Shown: positions 42,828 through 52,271, counted from the stretch's first letter. The stretch: 64,000 nt of DNA from Flavobacterium succinicans LMG 10402 (GCF_000611675.1 NZ_JATV01000006.1:62001-126000); one strand, 5' to 3'. The notes: generated by a model not told the origin, from the letters alone. Translations and numbers: made by a program.

Positions 42828-42859
42828 TTGCGCACTTCATAAAATAGTTTGTAATTTAG
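42828..42859 (+). promoter_or_regulatory. Promoter of the heptosyltransferase-like gene
   Basis: TTG at 42828-42830, a 21-bp spacer and TAATTTAG at 42852-42859, one base from TAnnTTTG. Predicted +1 is near 42864, 19 bases before the ATG at 42883. Confidence 0.45.
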
Positions 42860-42882
42860 CCCACAAATTGAACGATAATTAC

Positions 42883-43947
42883 ATGAAGATATTAGTCATA
42901 CAGCAAAAAAGAATTGGAGATGTTTTAACTAGCACCATAATCTGCAACAATTTAAAAGCAAAGTTTCCAGACGCTGTAATTGATTATATGTGCTATCCCA
43001 ATTCTGTAGATGTTTTAAAAGAAAATCCAAATATTGACCACATCATTCCTTTGTCTAATAAGGTAAGAAAATCATATATTTCCTTATTTATATTTATTTT
43101 TAAAATACGTAGCGAAAAATACGACGCGGTAATTGATGTGTATTCAAAATTAGAAACCAATCTAATCACTTTATTTTCAGGGGCAAAATACAAGGTCTCC
43201 TATCACAAATGGTACTCCAAAATATTTTACAATTACACGTACGAGCGTTTTGATGCCATTGCCTCGGAACATGGATTAGCAATTGAAAATAGGTTGTTAC
43301 TCCTAAAACCTTTTATTTCTGAAAAAATAACCGCGGTAAAACCCAAAATATTTTTAAATAATGCGGAAATTGAAGACGCTAAAACTCTTTTAAAGAGCCA
43401 CAACATAGACACTACAAAACCCATAATTATGTTTGGTATTTTGGGCAGTGAAGTCTATAAAACGTATCCTTTGGAAGGAATGGCGAAAATTATTGATTTT
43501 ACTGTTGCCAAAACCAATGCTACCATCCTATTCAACTATGTTCCTTTTCAAAAAGATCTAGCCTTAGAAGTTTATAATTATTGTAGTGAAGCGACCAAAA
43601 AACACATTGTTTTGGATTTGTATAGTGTGGAATTACGACCGTTTTTAGCACTTCTCTCCCAATGTGAAATGTTGATTGGAAACGAAGGAGGCGCTGTAAA
43701 TATGGCCAAAGCACTTGAAATTCCTACTTTTTCACTTTTTACTCCTTCTGTAAGAAAAGAAACATGGCAGCTATTTGAAAATGAAGCAAAGAATGTGTCG
43801 ATTCATTTAAAAGATTTAAAACCTGAAATTTACCAACAGCACACTGAGCAATATATAAAAGAGCATACTTTTAAATTTTATGATGAATACCCATTACCAC
43901 TACTACTAGAAAAATTAGAAACTTATTTTCAAGAATACAAAAATTGA
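42883..43947 (+). CDS. Glycosyltransferase family 9 (heptosyltransferase-like)
   Basis: A 354-residue GT-B enzyme of the ADP-heptose:LPS heptosyltransferase family. Seen: ILVIQQKRIGDVLTSTII (2-19), the glycine-rich N-terminal motif, and MLIGNEGGAVNMAKALEIPTFSLF (about 266-289), the nucleotide-sugar site of GT9. It would add a heptose or similar sugar to the LPS core. The first in-frame ATG (42868) is followed five codons later by the better ATG 42883, which gives the family N-terminus. A GT2 gene follows 18 bases on, probably in the same transcript. Confidence 0.88.
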   Translation: MKILVIQQKRIGDVLTSTIICNNLKAKFPDAVIDYMCYPNSVDVLKENPNIDHIIPLSNKVRKSYISLFIFIFKIRSEKYDAVIDVYSKLETNLITLFSGAKYKVSYHKWYSKIFYNYTYERFDAIASEHGLAIENRLLLLKPFISEKITAVKPKIFLNNAEIEDAKTLLKSHNIDTTKPIIMFGILGSEVYKTYPLEGMAKIIDFTVAKTNATILFNYVPFQKDLALEVYNYCSEATKKHIVLDLYSVELRPFLALLSQCEMLIGNEGGAVNMAKALEIPTFSLFTPSVRKETWQLFENEAKNVSIHLKDLKPEIYQQHTEQYIKEHTFKFYDEYPLPLLLEKLETYFQEYKN

Positions 43948-43965
43948 AAAAAGTAAAAATATCAC

Positions 43966-44739
43966 ATGAATTTTACAGGAAAACAAAAGTTATCTGTTTT
44001 AATTATCACTCTTAACGAGGAACGTTTTATTGCATCTTTACTAAAAGATATTGATTTTGCCGATGAAGTAATTGTGATTGACTCCTATAGTACGGACAAA
44101 ACGATTAGTATTGTAGCCTCAATGCCTCATGTAACATTAATTCAAAACCATTTTATCAATTATACTTCGCAAAGAAATTTCGCAATAGATCAGGCAAAAA
44201 ATGACTGGATATTATTCCTTGATGCGGATGAGCTTTTGACTCCAAAACTGAAAACTGAGATTGTCACCACCATAAACAGCAAGGATGCTGCAAGCGCCTA
44301 TTTGGTGTACAGAACTTTTATGTTCAAAAACAAAAAACTCAATTTTAGTGGTTGGCAAACTGACAAGATTTTCAGGCTCTTCAACAAATCTGCCTGTAGA
44401 TACAATGAAGACCGAATGGTGCACGAAAAGCTAATTGTTCAGGGGGAAATAGCAGTTTTAAAAAATAAAATCATTCACTTTTCCTACACTTCCTACCAAG
44501 AGTACAAACTAAAAATGATACAGTACGGGATTTTAAAAGCCAATGAAAAAATTAAAAAAGCACAAAAACCGCAGCAAATAGTAGCCTTTCTTCATCCTAT
44601 TTACACCTTTTTATACCAATTCCTGATCAGGTTAGGTTTTTTAGATGGTATAAGAGGTGTAATTATTTGTTATCTCAATGCGTATAGTATTTTTATTCGT
44701 TATAAGGAACTAAAAAAAATTACCGCTTCCAGAATTTGA
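43966..44739 (+). CDS. Glycosyltransferase family 2, LPS core type
   Basis: A 257-residue GT-A enzyme related to the one at 42005. Seen: LSVLIITLNEERFIASLL, DEVIVIDSYSTDKT, LFLDADELL with the DxD site (about 81-89), and FSGWQTDKIFRLF with MVHEKL. It follows the GT9 gene closely and both probably extend the LPS inner core. Its last 20 bases overlap the tail of the kinase gene on the other strand. Confidence 0.88.
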   Translation: MNFTGKQKLSVLIITLNEERFIASLLKDIDFADEVIVIDSYSTDKTISIVASMPHVTLIQNHFINYTSQRNFAIDQAKNDWILFLDADELLTPKLKTEIVTTINSKDAASAYLVYRTFMFKNKKLNFSGWQTDKIFRLFNKSACRYNEDRMVHEKLIVQGEIAVLKNKIIHFSYTSYQEYKLKMIQYGILKANEKIKKAQKPQQIVAFLHPIYTFLYQFLIRLGFLDGIRGVIICYLNAYSIFIRYKELKKITASRI

Positions 44740-45484
44740 TTTTTCGTTTTAGCCTTTTCTTTCTGTAAAACTGCTCTTGAAAATCTGTTGTATACTTCCA
44801 CAAAGCATCAAAAATCATTATTTCAGATGCACCATACAGCTTAGCATATTCGTTACTCATCACGGCAACCATTCTCTTTTCAGGAGTAAGCCTTCTTAGG
44901 TTTTTCATTCGCATATCAAAATCCATCGTTGAATGAAATTGCATACGATTCAAATCAACTAGGAAAAAATCATAATTTCCTTGCTCATTTTTTCTAATCA
45001 AAGTGTTTCCGGGAGAATGGTCAATAAATTCAATTCCTTTTTCATGAAGATCAAAACTGAATTTAGTAAACTGCCTTAGAATATTCTCATGATCAGGATA
45101 ATCAGGGATTTCAACTAATTCGCGAAAGGTCAAATCACAGGATAAATGTTCGCTAACGTAATAACTATCTTTTAATCCTAGCAGATCATAATTTTCAAAA
45201 TATGCAATAGGTTCTGGTGTGCCAATTCCTTTTTCCAACAAAGCCGTCGCATATTCAAATGAACGTCTTGCTTTTGACTTTCTGAAATATTTGTAAGCGA
45301 TTTTGTTTACTAAATGAGGTATTTTGAAGGACTTAACATTAATGGTTTTGCCTTCAAGATCAAATAATTTTATGGTGTTGCGATCTCCATTTCCAAAAAG
45401 TATTCCTGAAGTATTGAAATCAGAAATATAATTTAAAAGCAATTGCTTTTTGTTTTTGTAAACTGAGTTAATTTTATCACACAT
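44720..45484 (-). CDS. Lipopolysaccharide kinase, Kdo-kinase/InaA type
   Basis: A 254-residue protein-kinase-like enzyme. Seen: NTIKLFDLEGKTINVKSF with the ATP-binding lysine, DHSPGNTLIR (about 159-168) as the catalytic loop, where HSPGN replaces HxDxxxxN, and FFLVDLNRM as the metal-binding D-L-N motif. This pattern is that of KdkA/WaaP/InaA enzymes that phosphorylate Kdo or heptose of the LPS inner core. Single-Kdo Bacteroidota LPS commonly carries such a phosphate. A -7 element (TACTTTTG on the minus strand, 45504-45511) lies before it. Confidence 0.85.
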   Translation of the reverse strand: MCDKINSVYKNKKQLLLNYISDFNTSGILFGNGDRNTIKLFDLEGKTINVKSFKIPHLVNKIAYKYFRKSKARRSFEYATALLEKGIGTPEPIAYFENYDLLGLKDSYYVSEHLSCDLTFRELVEIPDYPDHENILRQFTKFSFDLHEKGIEFIDHSPGNTLIRKNEQGNYDFFLVDLNRMQFHSTMDFDMRMKNLRRLTPEKRMVAVMSNEYAKLYGASEIMIFDALWKYTTDFQEQFYRKKRLKRKIKFWKR

Positions 45485-45503
45485 TGTTCTTATATTTGAA
45501 CCA

Positions 45504-45511
45504 CAAAAGTA
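45504..45511 (-). promoter_or_regulatory. -7 promoter element of the LPS kinase gene
   Basis: On the minus strand this reads TACTTTTG. Predicted +1 is near 45499, 15 bases before the ATG. Confidence 0.45.
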
Positions 45512-45545
45512 AGTATATACATTTTAAGAGTTAAAATTAATATTG

Positions 45546-45553
45546 TAATTTAG
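45546..45553 (+). promoter_or_regulatory. -7 promoter element of the GT4 gene at 45567
   Basis: TAATTTAG, one base from TAnnTTTG, as before the heptosyltransferase-like gene. Predicted +1 is near 45558, nine bases before the ATG. Confidence 0.35.
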
Positions 45554-45566
45554 CAAAAAAAAACCA

Positions 45567-46640
45567 ATGCCTTTTAAAAGTGTTTTTCTAGAGACCCACA
45601 ACATTAACAATAAAAACACTGGATTAGGAACCTTTAACTACGAATTAATAAAAGGCTTATCTTTATTAAATTTAGATGGTTTTGAATTGACGTTAAACAC
45701 TTCAAATCCAGAATTATTAAAAAAAGAATTCAAAGATAAATTTGAATACCACAAATATCAAAGTATCTCCAGACATTCTCTTTTTCGGGTTCGAAAAAAA
45801 AATGACTTATGGCATTCTGTCAATCAAAACACCAAAGTAGAGCCTTATCATTTTAATAATTATTTACTAACCATACACGACATTCATTTTAGAGATGAAT
45901 TAGACTCTAGTCGTAATTACAAATTAAACAAATTATTTACTGAAAAGTTAGCCCGAGCAACAGCTATAACTTACGTTTCTGAATTTACAAAAATCGAAAC
46001 TCACAAGCACTTTTCGGTACCTAACATCCCAGAATATGTAATTCATAATGGAAATCCTATTAGTGCAATATTGGACACTTCTTCATATATTCCAAATGTC
46101 CCTGTAGATCGCCCATTTTTCTATTCTATCGGAGACTTCATAGAAAGAAAAAATTATGAATCCATTATCAATATGATGAAAGTAATAAAAGACTTTAATT
46201 TAATTATTTCAGGAAACAACGATAAAAAATATGGTGACGAAATAAAAAAAATGATCCAACAAAACGGATTAAGCAAGCAAGTTTTTTTAACTGGAAAAGT
46301 AAGCAATGAAGGAAAACAATTTTTCATGAAGAACTGTACAGCATTTTTATTTCCTTCATTAAAAGAGGGGTTCGGTCTACCTCCAATTGAAGCAATGAGC
46401 TTTGGCAAACCAGTTTTCCTTTCCGATAAAACATCTCTCCCTGAAATTGGGGGCGATGTGGCTAATTATTGGACAAATTTTGATCCTGAAGATATGAAAA
46501 GTGTTCTTTTTAATGGATTAACTTATCATGAAACAAACAAAAATGTAGCGGAAATTTTACTTAAAAAAAGAGCCGCAACATTCGATTGGAAAACTGCGGC
46601 GGCTGAATATCTTGAAGTTTATAAAAAAATACTACTCTAA
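45567..46640 (+). CDS. Glycosyltransferase family 4 (GT-B)
   Basis: A 357-residue GT-B enzyme. The C-terminal domain is clear: FFYSIGDFIERKN, QVFLTGKVSNE, AFLFPSLKEGFGLPPIEAMSFGKPVFLSD (about 256-284; catalytic-site E-x7-E pattern) and LPEIGGD. The N-terminal part has HDIHFRDELDS and AITYVSEFTKIE. Such enzymes add hexoses such as mannose to glycans. The donor is unknown. Its last nine bases overlap the tail of the next gene on the other strand. Confidence 0.88.
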   Translation: MPFKSVFLETHNINNKNTGLGTFNYELIKGLSLLNLDGFELTLNTSNPELLKKEFKDKFEYHKYQSISRHSLFRVRKKNDLWHSVNQNTKVEPYHFNNYLLTIHDIHFRDELDSSRNYKLNKLFTEKLARATAITYVSEFTKIETHKHFSVPNIPEYVIHNGNPISAILDTSSYIPNVPVDRPFFYSIGDFIERKNYESIINMMKVIKDFNLIISGNNDKKYGDEIKKMIQQNGLSKQVFLTGKVSNEGKQFFMKNCTAFLFPSLKEGFGLPPIEAMSFGKPVFLSDKTSLPEIGGDVANYWTNFDPEDMKSVLFNGLTYHETNKNVAEILLKKRAATFDWKTAAAEYLEVYKKILL

Positions 46641-47513
46641 GAGGTTCTTTTTCAATAAAAACTTAAGTTTATGCCCTAAATTCTTAATATAAAGAACTGA
46701 ACTTAATGTATTTAATTTGCTTTCGTTTTGAATAAAATCCTTTATCTCACAGATGTTTTTTGTTGGAAAAAAGGCCAACTCTTTCCATTTTTTAGGCTGT
46801 AGATAGTAAAAATCTTCATATTCTTTATAATTATCCTCATTTACAGCCAGCCATTTATCTAAAAAGCCTTCATTCACATCGGTATTATGTCCCCAGTTTT
46901 CAAACTTAAAACGTAATTCCTCCTCACTACGAGATAAAGATTCATGCAAGACTATAGTGTCGGTATAAATTTGACGTCCCTTAATCCTCCTACCATTGAC
47001 ATAATTTGGGAAGTTTGTAGCAAAAATAGCTTTTAAAGGTTTGTTTACATATAAAATCCCATTTTCGGTATATTTATAGAGCATTACCCAAAAAGCACAA
47101 ATTTGTATCGGTTTTTCTTCTGGGTTAATAAGATAAGAATCGTACTTCCTTAAATTGGCAACAAATTTTTTAAAATCAACAAAATATTCATCACTATCTA
47201 TTTGAATAAGCCAATTCCCTATTCCCATTTTTTGAGAAAGCATTTTTCTCTCCCTAATTTCGCACTCCATCGTTGTTAAATGTTCAACATAAAAAGTATC
47301 TTCATAGATGGTGATTTTTTTTTCAGCATCAAAAACCTTAATCCATTCAAAAAAGGACTCATCTATAAAAATAGGCTCTCCTTTCCAAGTTTGCCTGTTT
47401 TTATCAATAGCCAAAAAAATAGCATCCGCTTCAGTATATATTGTAGGGATAGATGTCTTTAATAATTCATAATCATATGAAACTAAATAACCTATGTGTA
47501 TCTTTCCACTCAT
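46632..47513 (-). CDS. Glycosyltransferase-like protein, GT-A fold (GT2-like)
   Basis: A 293-residue protein. A short N-terminus (HIGYLVSYDYELLKTSIPTIY) and an Asp-x-Asp site in IQIDSDEYF (D106, D108) support a GT-A fold, and the SLSRSEEELRFKFENWGHN region (about 210-228) resembles the acceptor side of family-2-like enzymes. The similarity is weaker than for its neighbours, so the family is uncertain. It is on the minus strand alone, tail to tail with the GT4 gene. About 170 bases of very AT-rich DNA separate its start from the next plus-strand gene. Confidence 0.65.
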   Translation of the reverse strand: MSGKIHIGYLVSYDYELLKTSIPTIYTEADAIFLAIDKNRQTWKGEPIFIDESFFEWIKVFDAEKKITIYEDTFYVEHLTTMECEIRERKMLSQKMGIGNWLIQIDSDEYFVDFKKFVANLRKYDSYLINPEEKPIQICAFWVMLYKYTENGILYVNKPLKAIFATNFPNYVNGRRIKGRQIYTDTIVLHESLSRSEEELRFKFENWGHNTDVNEGFLDKWLAVNEDNYKEYEDFYYLQPKKWKELAFFPTKNICEIKDFIQNESKLNTLSSVLYIKNLGHKLKFLLKKNLLE

Positions 47514-47680
47514 TAAAATTGATTATAAAACATTCTGCAAGTTAATAATTAATATCTACTTTTGTCGAGCCTTTTATGAAATTTATTTACGCACTTCTTG
47601 ACGTTTTTTTTTATATTTCATATTGCTTTAATTCAGTAAAAACGCGACTTATCACACTAAACCATTAAAAAAACACTCTT

Positions 47681-48637
47681 ATGAAAATAGGCATCCTCAG
47701 CTTTGATTTTTTTAATTTTGATCAAAAAATTGTCTTAGAATTAAATAGGAGAAATGTTCAGGTAGACCATATTGATATCTCTCAATTCAAATATAAATAT
47801 TCCTCAGTTTTTGATAGAGTAAGAAATTTTTTTAATAAATTAATTTTCAAAAAAAACATAAAAAATATAAAAATGGAAGAGCATGTTCTTGCTCATTTTA
47901 AAAAGGAAGAACATTATGATATAATTTTAGTTATTCGCCCTGACTGTTTCACCAAGCAAACACATTTAGAGATCAAAAAACATACCAATAAATATATTGC
48001 TTATCTGTATGATAGTTGCACAAGATTTCCTACTGATCATTTACTTGATGGTGTATTTGACAAAATCTTTTCATTTGATTTGGATGACTGCAAAAAGTAC
48101 AATTTCAACTTTATAACGAATTACATATATATTGACAAAAAACAAATTAAAGATCATCAAACCAATCAAAATGTTTTTATCGTAATTTCTATCGATGAAC
48201 GTATTCCGTTTTTGAATAACCTCGCTAATTATCTATCAAAACACAACATTGAATATAAATTTTTGATTATCGGTAAAAGAAAACCCGAAGGTATTAATCC
48301 AAATATTTTTTATTCTAGAAAGCATGTTTTTCAAGAAGACTTGCAAAATGATTTAGAACATTCAAAAATATTCCTTGATTTAATCAGACATGGTCATAAT
48401 GGACTTAGTTTTCGAATTTTTGAAGCCTTGGCCATGCAACGAAAAATAATCACAACAAATCAGTCGATTAGCCAGTACGATTTTTATAACCCAAATAACA
48501 TTTTGATACTTGAAGAAAACAAACCAATAAAAATAAACCCTGATTTTTTCAACACGCCTTATGAGCCACTAGATGAGGAAGTATATCACAAATACACGAT
48601 TGAAAATTGGGTAAATACAGTATTCGAACTTAATTAA
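47681..48637 (+). CDS. Glycosyltransferase-like protein, GT-B fold
   Basis: A 318-residue protein. The N-terminal part looks like a Rossmann domain (MKIGILSFDFFNFDQ, EHYDIILVIRPDCF, YIAYLYDSCTRF). The C-terminal part has HGHNGLSFRIFEALAMQRKIITTN (about 241-264), the pattern of the donor-binding helix of GT-B enzymes, with E in the FEAL motif. There is no clear match to a named GT family, and CgeB-like spore-maturation glycosyltransferases are one alternative. It is very AT-rich, more so than most neighbours. Its stop codon is one base from the stop of the next gene on the other strand. Confidence 0.6.
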   Translation: MKIGILSFDFFNFDQKIVLELNRRNVQVDHIDISQFKYKYSSVFDRVRNFFNKLIFKKNIKNIKMEEHVLAHFKKEEHYDIILVIRPDCFTKQTHLEIKKHTNKYIAYLYDSCTRFPTDHLLDGVFDKIFSFDLDDCKKYNFNFITNYIYIDKKQIKDHQTNQNVFIVISIDERIPFLNNLANYLSKHNIEYKFLIIGKRKPEGINPNIFYSRKHVFQEDLQNDLEHSKIFLDLIRHGHNGLSFRIFEALAMQRKIITTNQSISQYDFYNPNNILILEENKPIKINPDFFNTPYEPLDEEVYHKYTIENWVNTVFELN

Positions 48638-48638
48638 A

Positions 48639-49853
48639 TTACTGAATCAAACGCACTATTTTTTCTTCGATAGTAGCTATAGAAAAAGGCTCAATCACCT
48701 TTTTTGAATCAGTACTTACTTTCTGCCAAAGTTCTTTGTTTAGGTATAAAGAAAGGATATTATCAACAATTTCATGGCTTGTATTTCCTACTATCACATG
48801 TCTATTTCCTTGAAAATCGAAACCTTCAGCTCCAATGTTTGTCGTTACAAGCGGAAGTCCAAACTCTAAACTTTGTCCAATTTTGCCTTTAATTCCTGCA
48901 CCGTATCGAAGTGGCGCTACAAAGATTCGTGTGTTTAAAAAATAGGGAGTTACGTCCTCGACATATCCTACTACTTTGAATTTTTCAGAATTCAATTTTT
49001 GAATGGATTCCGGAGGATTACTTCCTATGATAGTAATTGAAATGTCTGGATTTGATTTCCATAACAAAGGCATAATTTCTTCTGCCAAATAGTTTACCGC
49101 ATCAACATTTGGTTTATGATCAAAACCTCCTATAAACAACAAATCTTTACGATTTTCATAAGAAACAGGATTTTCATTTTCTATAAATTGATGAATATTA
49201 CCAATGCTGATTATTTTAGCTTCCTCTTTATAAAAATCTTTTAAACTTTCTTTTTCAACATCAGAAATCACAATGATTTTATCTGCTTTTTTACAATTAT
49301 CAAGTTCTAATTTGAGGTATTTATCTGCTTTTTTTAAAATATCAGCGTTTTGTGTCAACTCAGATTCTCTCTTAAATCTCAGATAATGAAAATCAACCAT
49401 ATCAAAAAACACTTTGGCTTCAGGTTTACATTTTGTAATAATTGGATAATACTTTGCAAAAATTTCAGGTCTATGCAACCAAACAAAATCTGCAAAAGGA
49501 AGTACTTGCTTTATAAAATCATTTTTAGCAATTAACTCGCCTTTTTTATCCACGCCAGGCTCATACACCACAACACCTAAATTTTTAAAGTACTGCACAT
49601 AATCAGTTGTAAAACGATATTCCTTAAAATCAGCCATTAAAAAAACGCCGATATTATTTTTTATAAGCAATTTTATAATTTCTGTTAATCTTCTGGAACC
49701 TGAATCTTTATTGTACTCAGGAACTTTAGTATCAATTATTATAACGTTTCTAGTATATTTCAAATTACTAGTAAAATCCACTTCTTTCTTTTGCTTTCTT
49801 AGTTTATTGCCTAATGACTTTAATCGAAAATATAACTTAATTGATTTGAACAT
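48639..49853 (-). CDS. Glycosyltransferase family 4 (GT-B)
   Basis: A 404-residue GT-B enzyme, third in a minus-strand group of four. Seen: DADKIIVISDVEKESL-like region (about 196-211), FIGGFDHKPNVDAVNYL (about 245-261), VGYVEDVTPYFLNTRIFVAPLRYGAGIKGKIGQSLEFGLPLVTT (about 304-347) with the GAGIKGK and E-G-L-P donor-site signatures. The N-terminal 30 residues are basic and could attach to the membrane. It follows the GT4 gene at 49878 by 24 bases. Confidence 0.87.
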   Translation of the reverse strand: MFKSIKLYFRLKSLGNKLRKQKKEVDFTSNLKYTRNVIIIDTKVPEYNKDSGSRRLTEIIKLLIKNNIGVFLMADFKEYRFTTDYVQYFKNLGVVVYEPGVDKKGELIAKNDFIKQVLPFADFVWLHRPEIFAKYYPIITKCKPEAKVFFDMVDFHYLRFKRESELTQNADILKKADKYLKLELDNCKKADKIIVISDVEKESLKDFYKEEAKIISIGNIHQFIENENPVSYENRKDLLFIGGFDHKPNVDAVNYLAEEIMPLLWKSNPDISITIIGSNPPESIQKLNSEKFKVVGYVEDVTPYFLNTRIFVAPLRYGAGIKGKIGQSLEFGLPLVTTNIGAEGFDFQGNRHVIVGNTSHEIVDNILSLYLNKELWQKVSTDSKKVIEPFSIATIEEKIVRLIQ

Positions 49854-49877
49854 TTTGAATGGATTTTGTTTGTTGTT

Positions 49878-51023
49878 TTAATTTTTTGCAAAGATAGCAT
49901 CAAGCACTTTATATGTTTTTTTGACATCAAAATGGTTCTCAAAAAACCGCTTCGCTTCTAAATGATTTTTTTTGTAAAACTCATTATCATTTAAAAGTGT
50001 ATTAATGTGTTTTGAAAATAAAAGCGGATCATTTGTAGTTAAACATCCGTTATTCGTTTTATTCAGTAAACCATCAACACCTCTTTCTGTACATACCACT
50101 GGTATTCCGTGCGATAATGATTCAATTACTTTTATTTTAACTCCAGTACCCGATAACATTGGACAAACAGTAATTTTAGCCTTTGAATAAACATCCTCTA
50201 ATTCTTTTACAAAAATCAATTTTTCAACATTTTCAAAATTAGAAATATGATTCCCGACTTTTCCAACTATCGTAATTTTTAAATCTGAAGACAATAAAGG
50301 ATATACTTCTTTAAAAAACCACTTTGCAGATTTTATATTATGGAAATTCTCACTGGCTACATATAAAACATCGATTGTTTTCTCCGTTTTTGATGAAGTT
50401 TCAATAGCATTAGGCAAACTATGAGTAATAAGACTTACCTGTTTTGTTATAAACTGAGAAAAAAGGTATTTTTCTTCATTTGAAATCACCCATACCTCAT
50501 CAAATTTCTTCATTACAGAAATCTCCTTTTTGAAATACCGATCCAAAGCAAACTTTTTATGATCTTGAAATTGAGAGGTTAAAAAATCATGTGTATCGAT
50601 AATCCATTTCGTATTACATCCTTTTGTTACAGCATCTAAAAGTGGAGACCAATAAACATATGAAACAATTATAAAATCATAGTCATTATCACGTACTATC
50701 TTCGAAAATTGCTCTTTATAGCCAAATTTTGTTCGGTCAAAATCCTTCAACTTACTATTGAACTTTTTTGGAAAAGAATAATTCAGATAATATTTAATGA
50801 TGTTACTACTTTTCTTTTCTTTCTTTAACAGATATCCGTTTTTAATTAAATTCTCTCTTTTTAATTCATTTATAGCATCTTCCTCAAATTCCTTTGATGC
50901 TTCTCCAACAAAATCAAGATAAATTTTACGGTTTTTAAAATACTGTAGTAACGATAAAGCCCTTGCATTGTTACCTTGAGTATAAGATAATGGATTCTCT
51001 GGATAGAAATATAAAATACGCAT
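49878..51023 (-). CDS. Glycosyltransferase family 4 (GT-B)
   Basis: A 381-residue GT-B enzyme. Seen: ILYFYPENPLSYTQGNNARALSLL at the N-terminus (acceptor side), WIIDTHDFLTSQ, KFDEVWVISNEEKYLF, and the donor site ITVCPMLSGTGVKIKVIESLSHGIPVVCTERG (about 282-313). The sequence is about as AT-rich as the next gene upstream. It lies three bases from the stop of the GT4 gene at 51027, so both are probably on one transcript. Confidence 0.87.
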   Translation of the reverse strand: MRILYFYPENPLSYTQGNNARALSLLQYFKNRKIYLDFVGEASKEFEEDAINELKRENLIKNGYLLKKEKKSSNIIKYYLNYSFPKKFNSKLKDFDRTKFGYKEQFSKIVRDNDYDFIIVSYVYWSPLLDAVTKGCNTKWIIDTHDFLTSQFQDHKKFALDRYFKKEISVMKKFDEVWVISNEEKYLFSQFITKQVSLITHSLPNAIETSSKTEKTIDVLYVASENFHNIKSAKWFFKEVYPLLSSDLKITIVGKVGNHISNFENVEKLIFVKELEDVYSKAKITVCPMLSGTGVKIKVIESLSHGIPVVCTERGVDGLLNKTNNGCLTTNDPLLFSKHINTLLNDNEFYKKNHLEAKRFFENHFDVKKTYKVLDAIFAKN

Positions 51024-51026
51024 AAT

Positions 51027-52271
51027 CTATTTTATTAAAACTTGAGTTATTAAATGCATCCACTGATCCGCTACATTTTTTTCACAGTACTTTTTCACCA
51101 TTTGATGCGCAGCCGAACCTGTTTGTTGTCGCAAATCTTTGCTAAGTATTAATTTCTCTAAAGATTCCTGCAAGTCGATTTCATTATTTACTAAAAAGCC
51201 ATTAACATTGTTTTCAATAAGCTCATTTACTCCAGAACAGCTTTCAAAACCAATGGACGGCAACCCTACAGACATAGCCTCAGTCAAAGCTAAAGGAAAC
51301 CCTTCATACTTACTAGGGAAAATAAATATATCAGATGCTTTCATTTCATCCATCGGATTTTTTGTAAACCCATTAAAAAACACTCTGTTTTCAAGTTGTA
51401 ATCGTTTTACTTGACTTTCTAATACTTCTAAATCATCACCGGTTCCCCAAAAATGAAAATCCCACGTTGTATACTTATTGGCAATTTTAGAAAAAACTTC
51501 AATAGCAATATGTTGCTGTTTGCAGCTTGTAACTAGAGAAGCAACATTTATAATTTTAAACCTTTCTTTATCCGTATAATGAGAAACAATTTCTGCATCA
51601 TCGATCTGAAAAACTGGATTAGGAATAGTAAAAGCTTTTCCTTTGAAAGTATTGGGCAAATATTTTTTATAACTATCAAATAAAACCTGAATAGCAGTTA
51701 AATGTCTGTAAGCATCCTTAAGTTGATCCATTTCAATTGCAGAACGATACCATAATACATCTGAAAAATCATAATCGGGTCGACCATTTACGGAATTAAT
51801 TATCGGTACGCTGTACTCATTCTTATAAGTAAGCTCTAATAAGGACCCAATTGTCATGGTAATGATCAAATCAGGATTGGCTCTGACAATATAATTTTTC
51901 CAGTTTTGAGAACGATGCAACAAGTTGAAGGTATTAAAACCATCCATCCCATTCATTTTTTTTAATAAAGCCTTATTATGTGCCTTGCAATACTTTTTCT
52001 TAACTTTAAAATAAAGCCAAAAAAAAGGATTTCTGCCTTCGTAATTATATAATTCTAGCAGCTTTTTTTGCGGAACATTTTTATCAAAAATATTAGTAAT
52101 AGTCACTTTTTCATCCAATTCAAACATAGGACTTCCAGAAAGATCCTGATTGGTAGCAATTTCTACTTCAAAATTATTTTTACTAAAAATATTAGATAAA
52201 AAGCAACATATTTTTTCAGTTCCTCCTGATCCATTTAAAAAACCTGTGTGCTGAATTATGATGATCTTCAT
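51027..52271 (-). CDS. Glycosyltransferase family 4 (GT-B)
   Basis: A 414-residue GT-B enzyme. Seen: HTGFLNGSGGTEKICCFLSN (acceptor side), NVASLVTSCKQQHIAIEVF, FHFWGTGDDLEVLE, FFNGFTKNPMDEMKASDIFIFPSKYEGFPLALTEAMSVGLPSIGF (donor side, with KYEGFPLALTEAM as the E-x7-E signature). Relatives add galactose or glucose to surface glycans. It starts with an ATG that overlaps the GT2 stop by four bases, so it is translationally coupled to it. Confidence 0.9.
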   Translation of the reverse strand: MKIIIIQHTGFLNGSGGTEKICCFLSNIFSKNNFEVEIATNQDLSGSPMFELDEKVTITNIFDKNVPQKKLLELYNYEGRNPFFWLYFKVKKKYCKAHNKALLKKMNGMDGFNTFNLLHRSQNWKNYIVRANPDLIITMTIGSLLELTYKNEYSVPIINSVNGRPDYDFSDVLWYRSAIEMDQLKDAYRHLTAIQVLFDSYKKYLPNTFKGKAFTIPNPVFQIDDAEIVSHYTDKERFKIINVASLVTSCKQQHIAIEVFSKIANKYTTWDFHFWGTGDDLEVLESQVKRLQLENRVFFNGFTKNPMDEMKASDIFIFPSKYEGFPLALTEAMSVGLPSIGFESCSGVNELIENNVNGFLVNNEIDLQESLEKLILSKDLRQQTGSAAHQMVKKYCEKNVADQWMHLITQVLIK

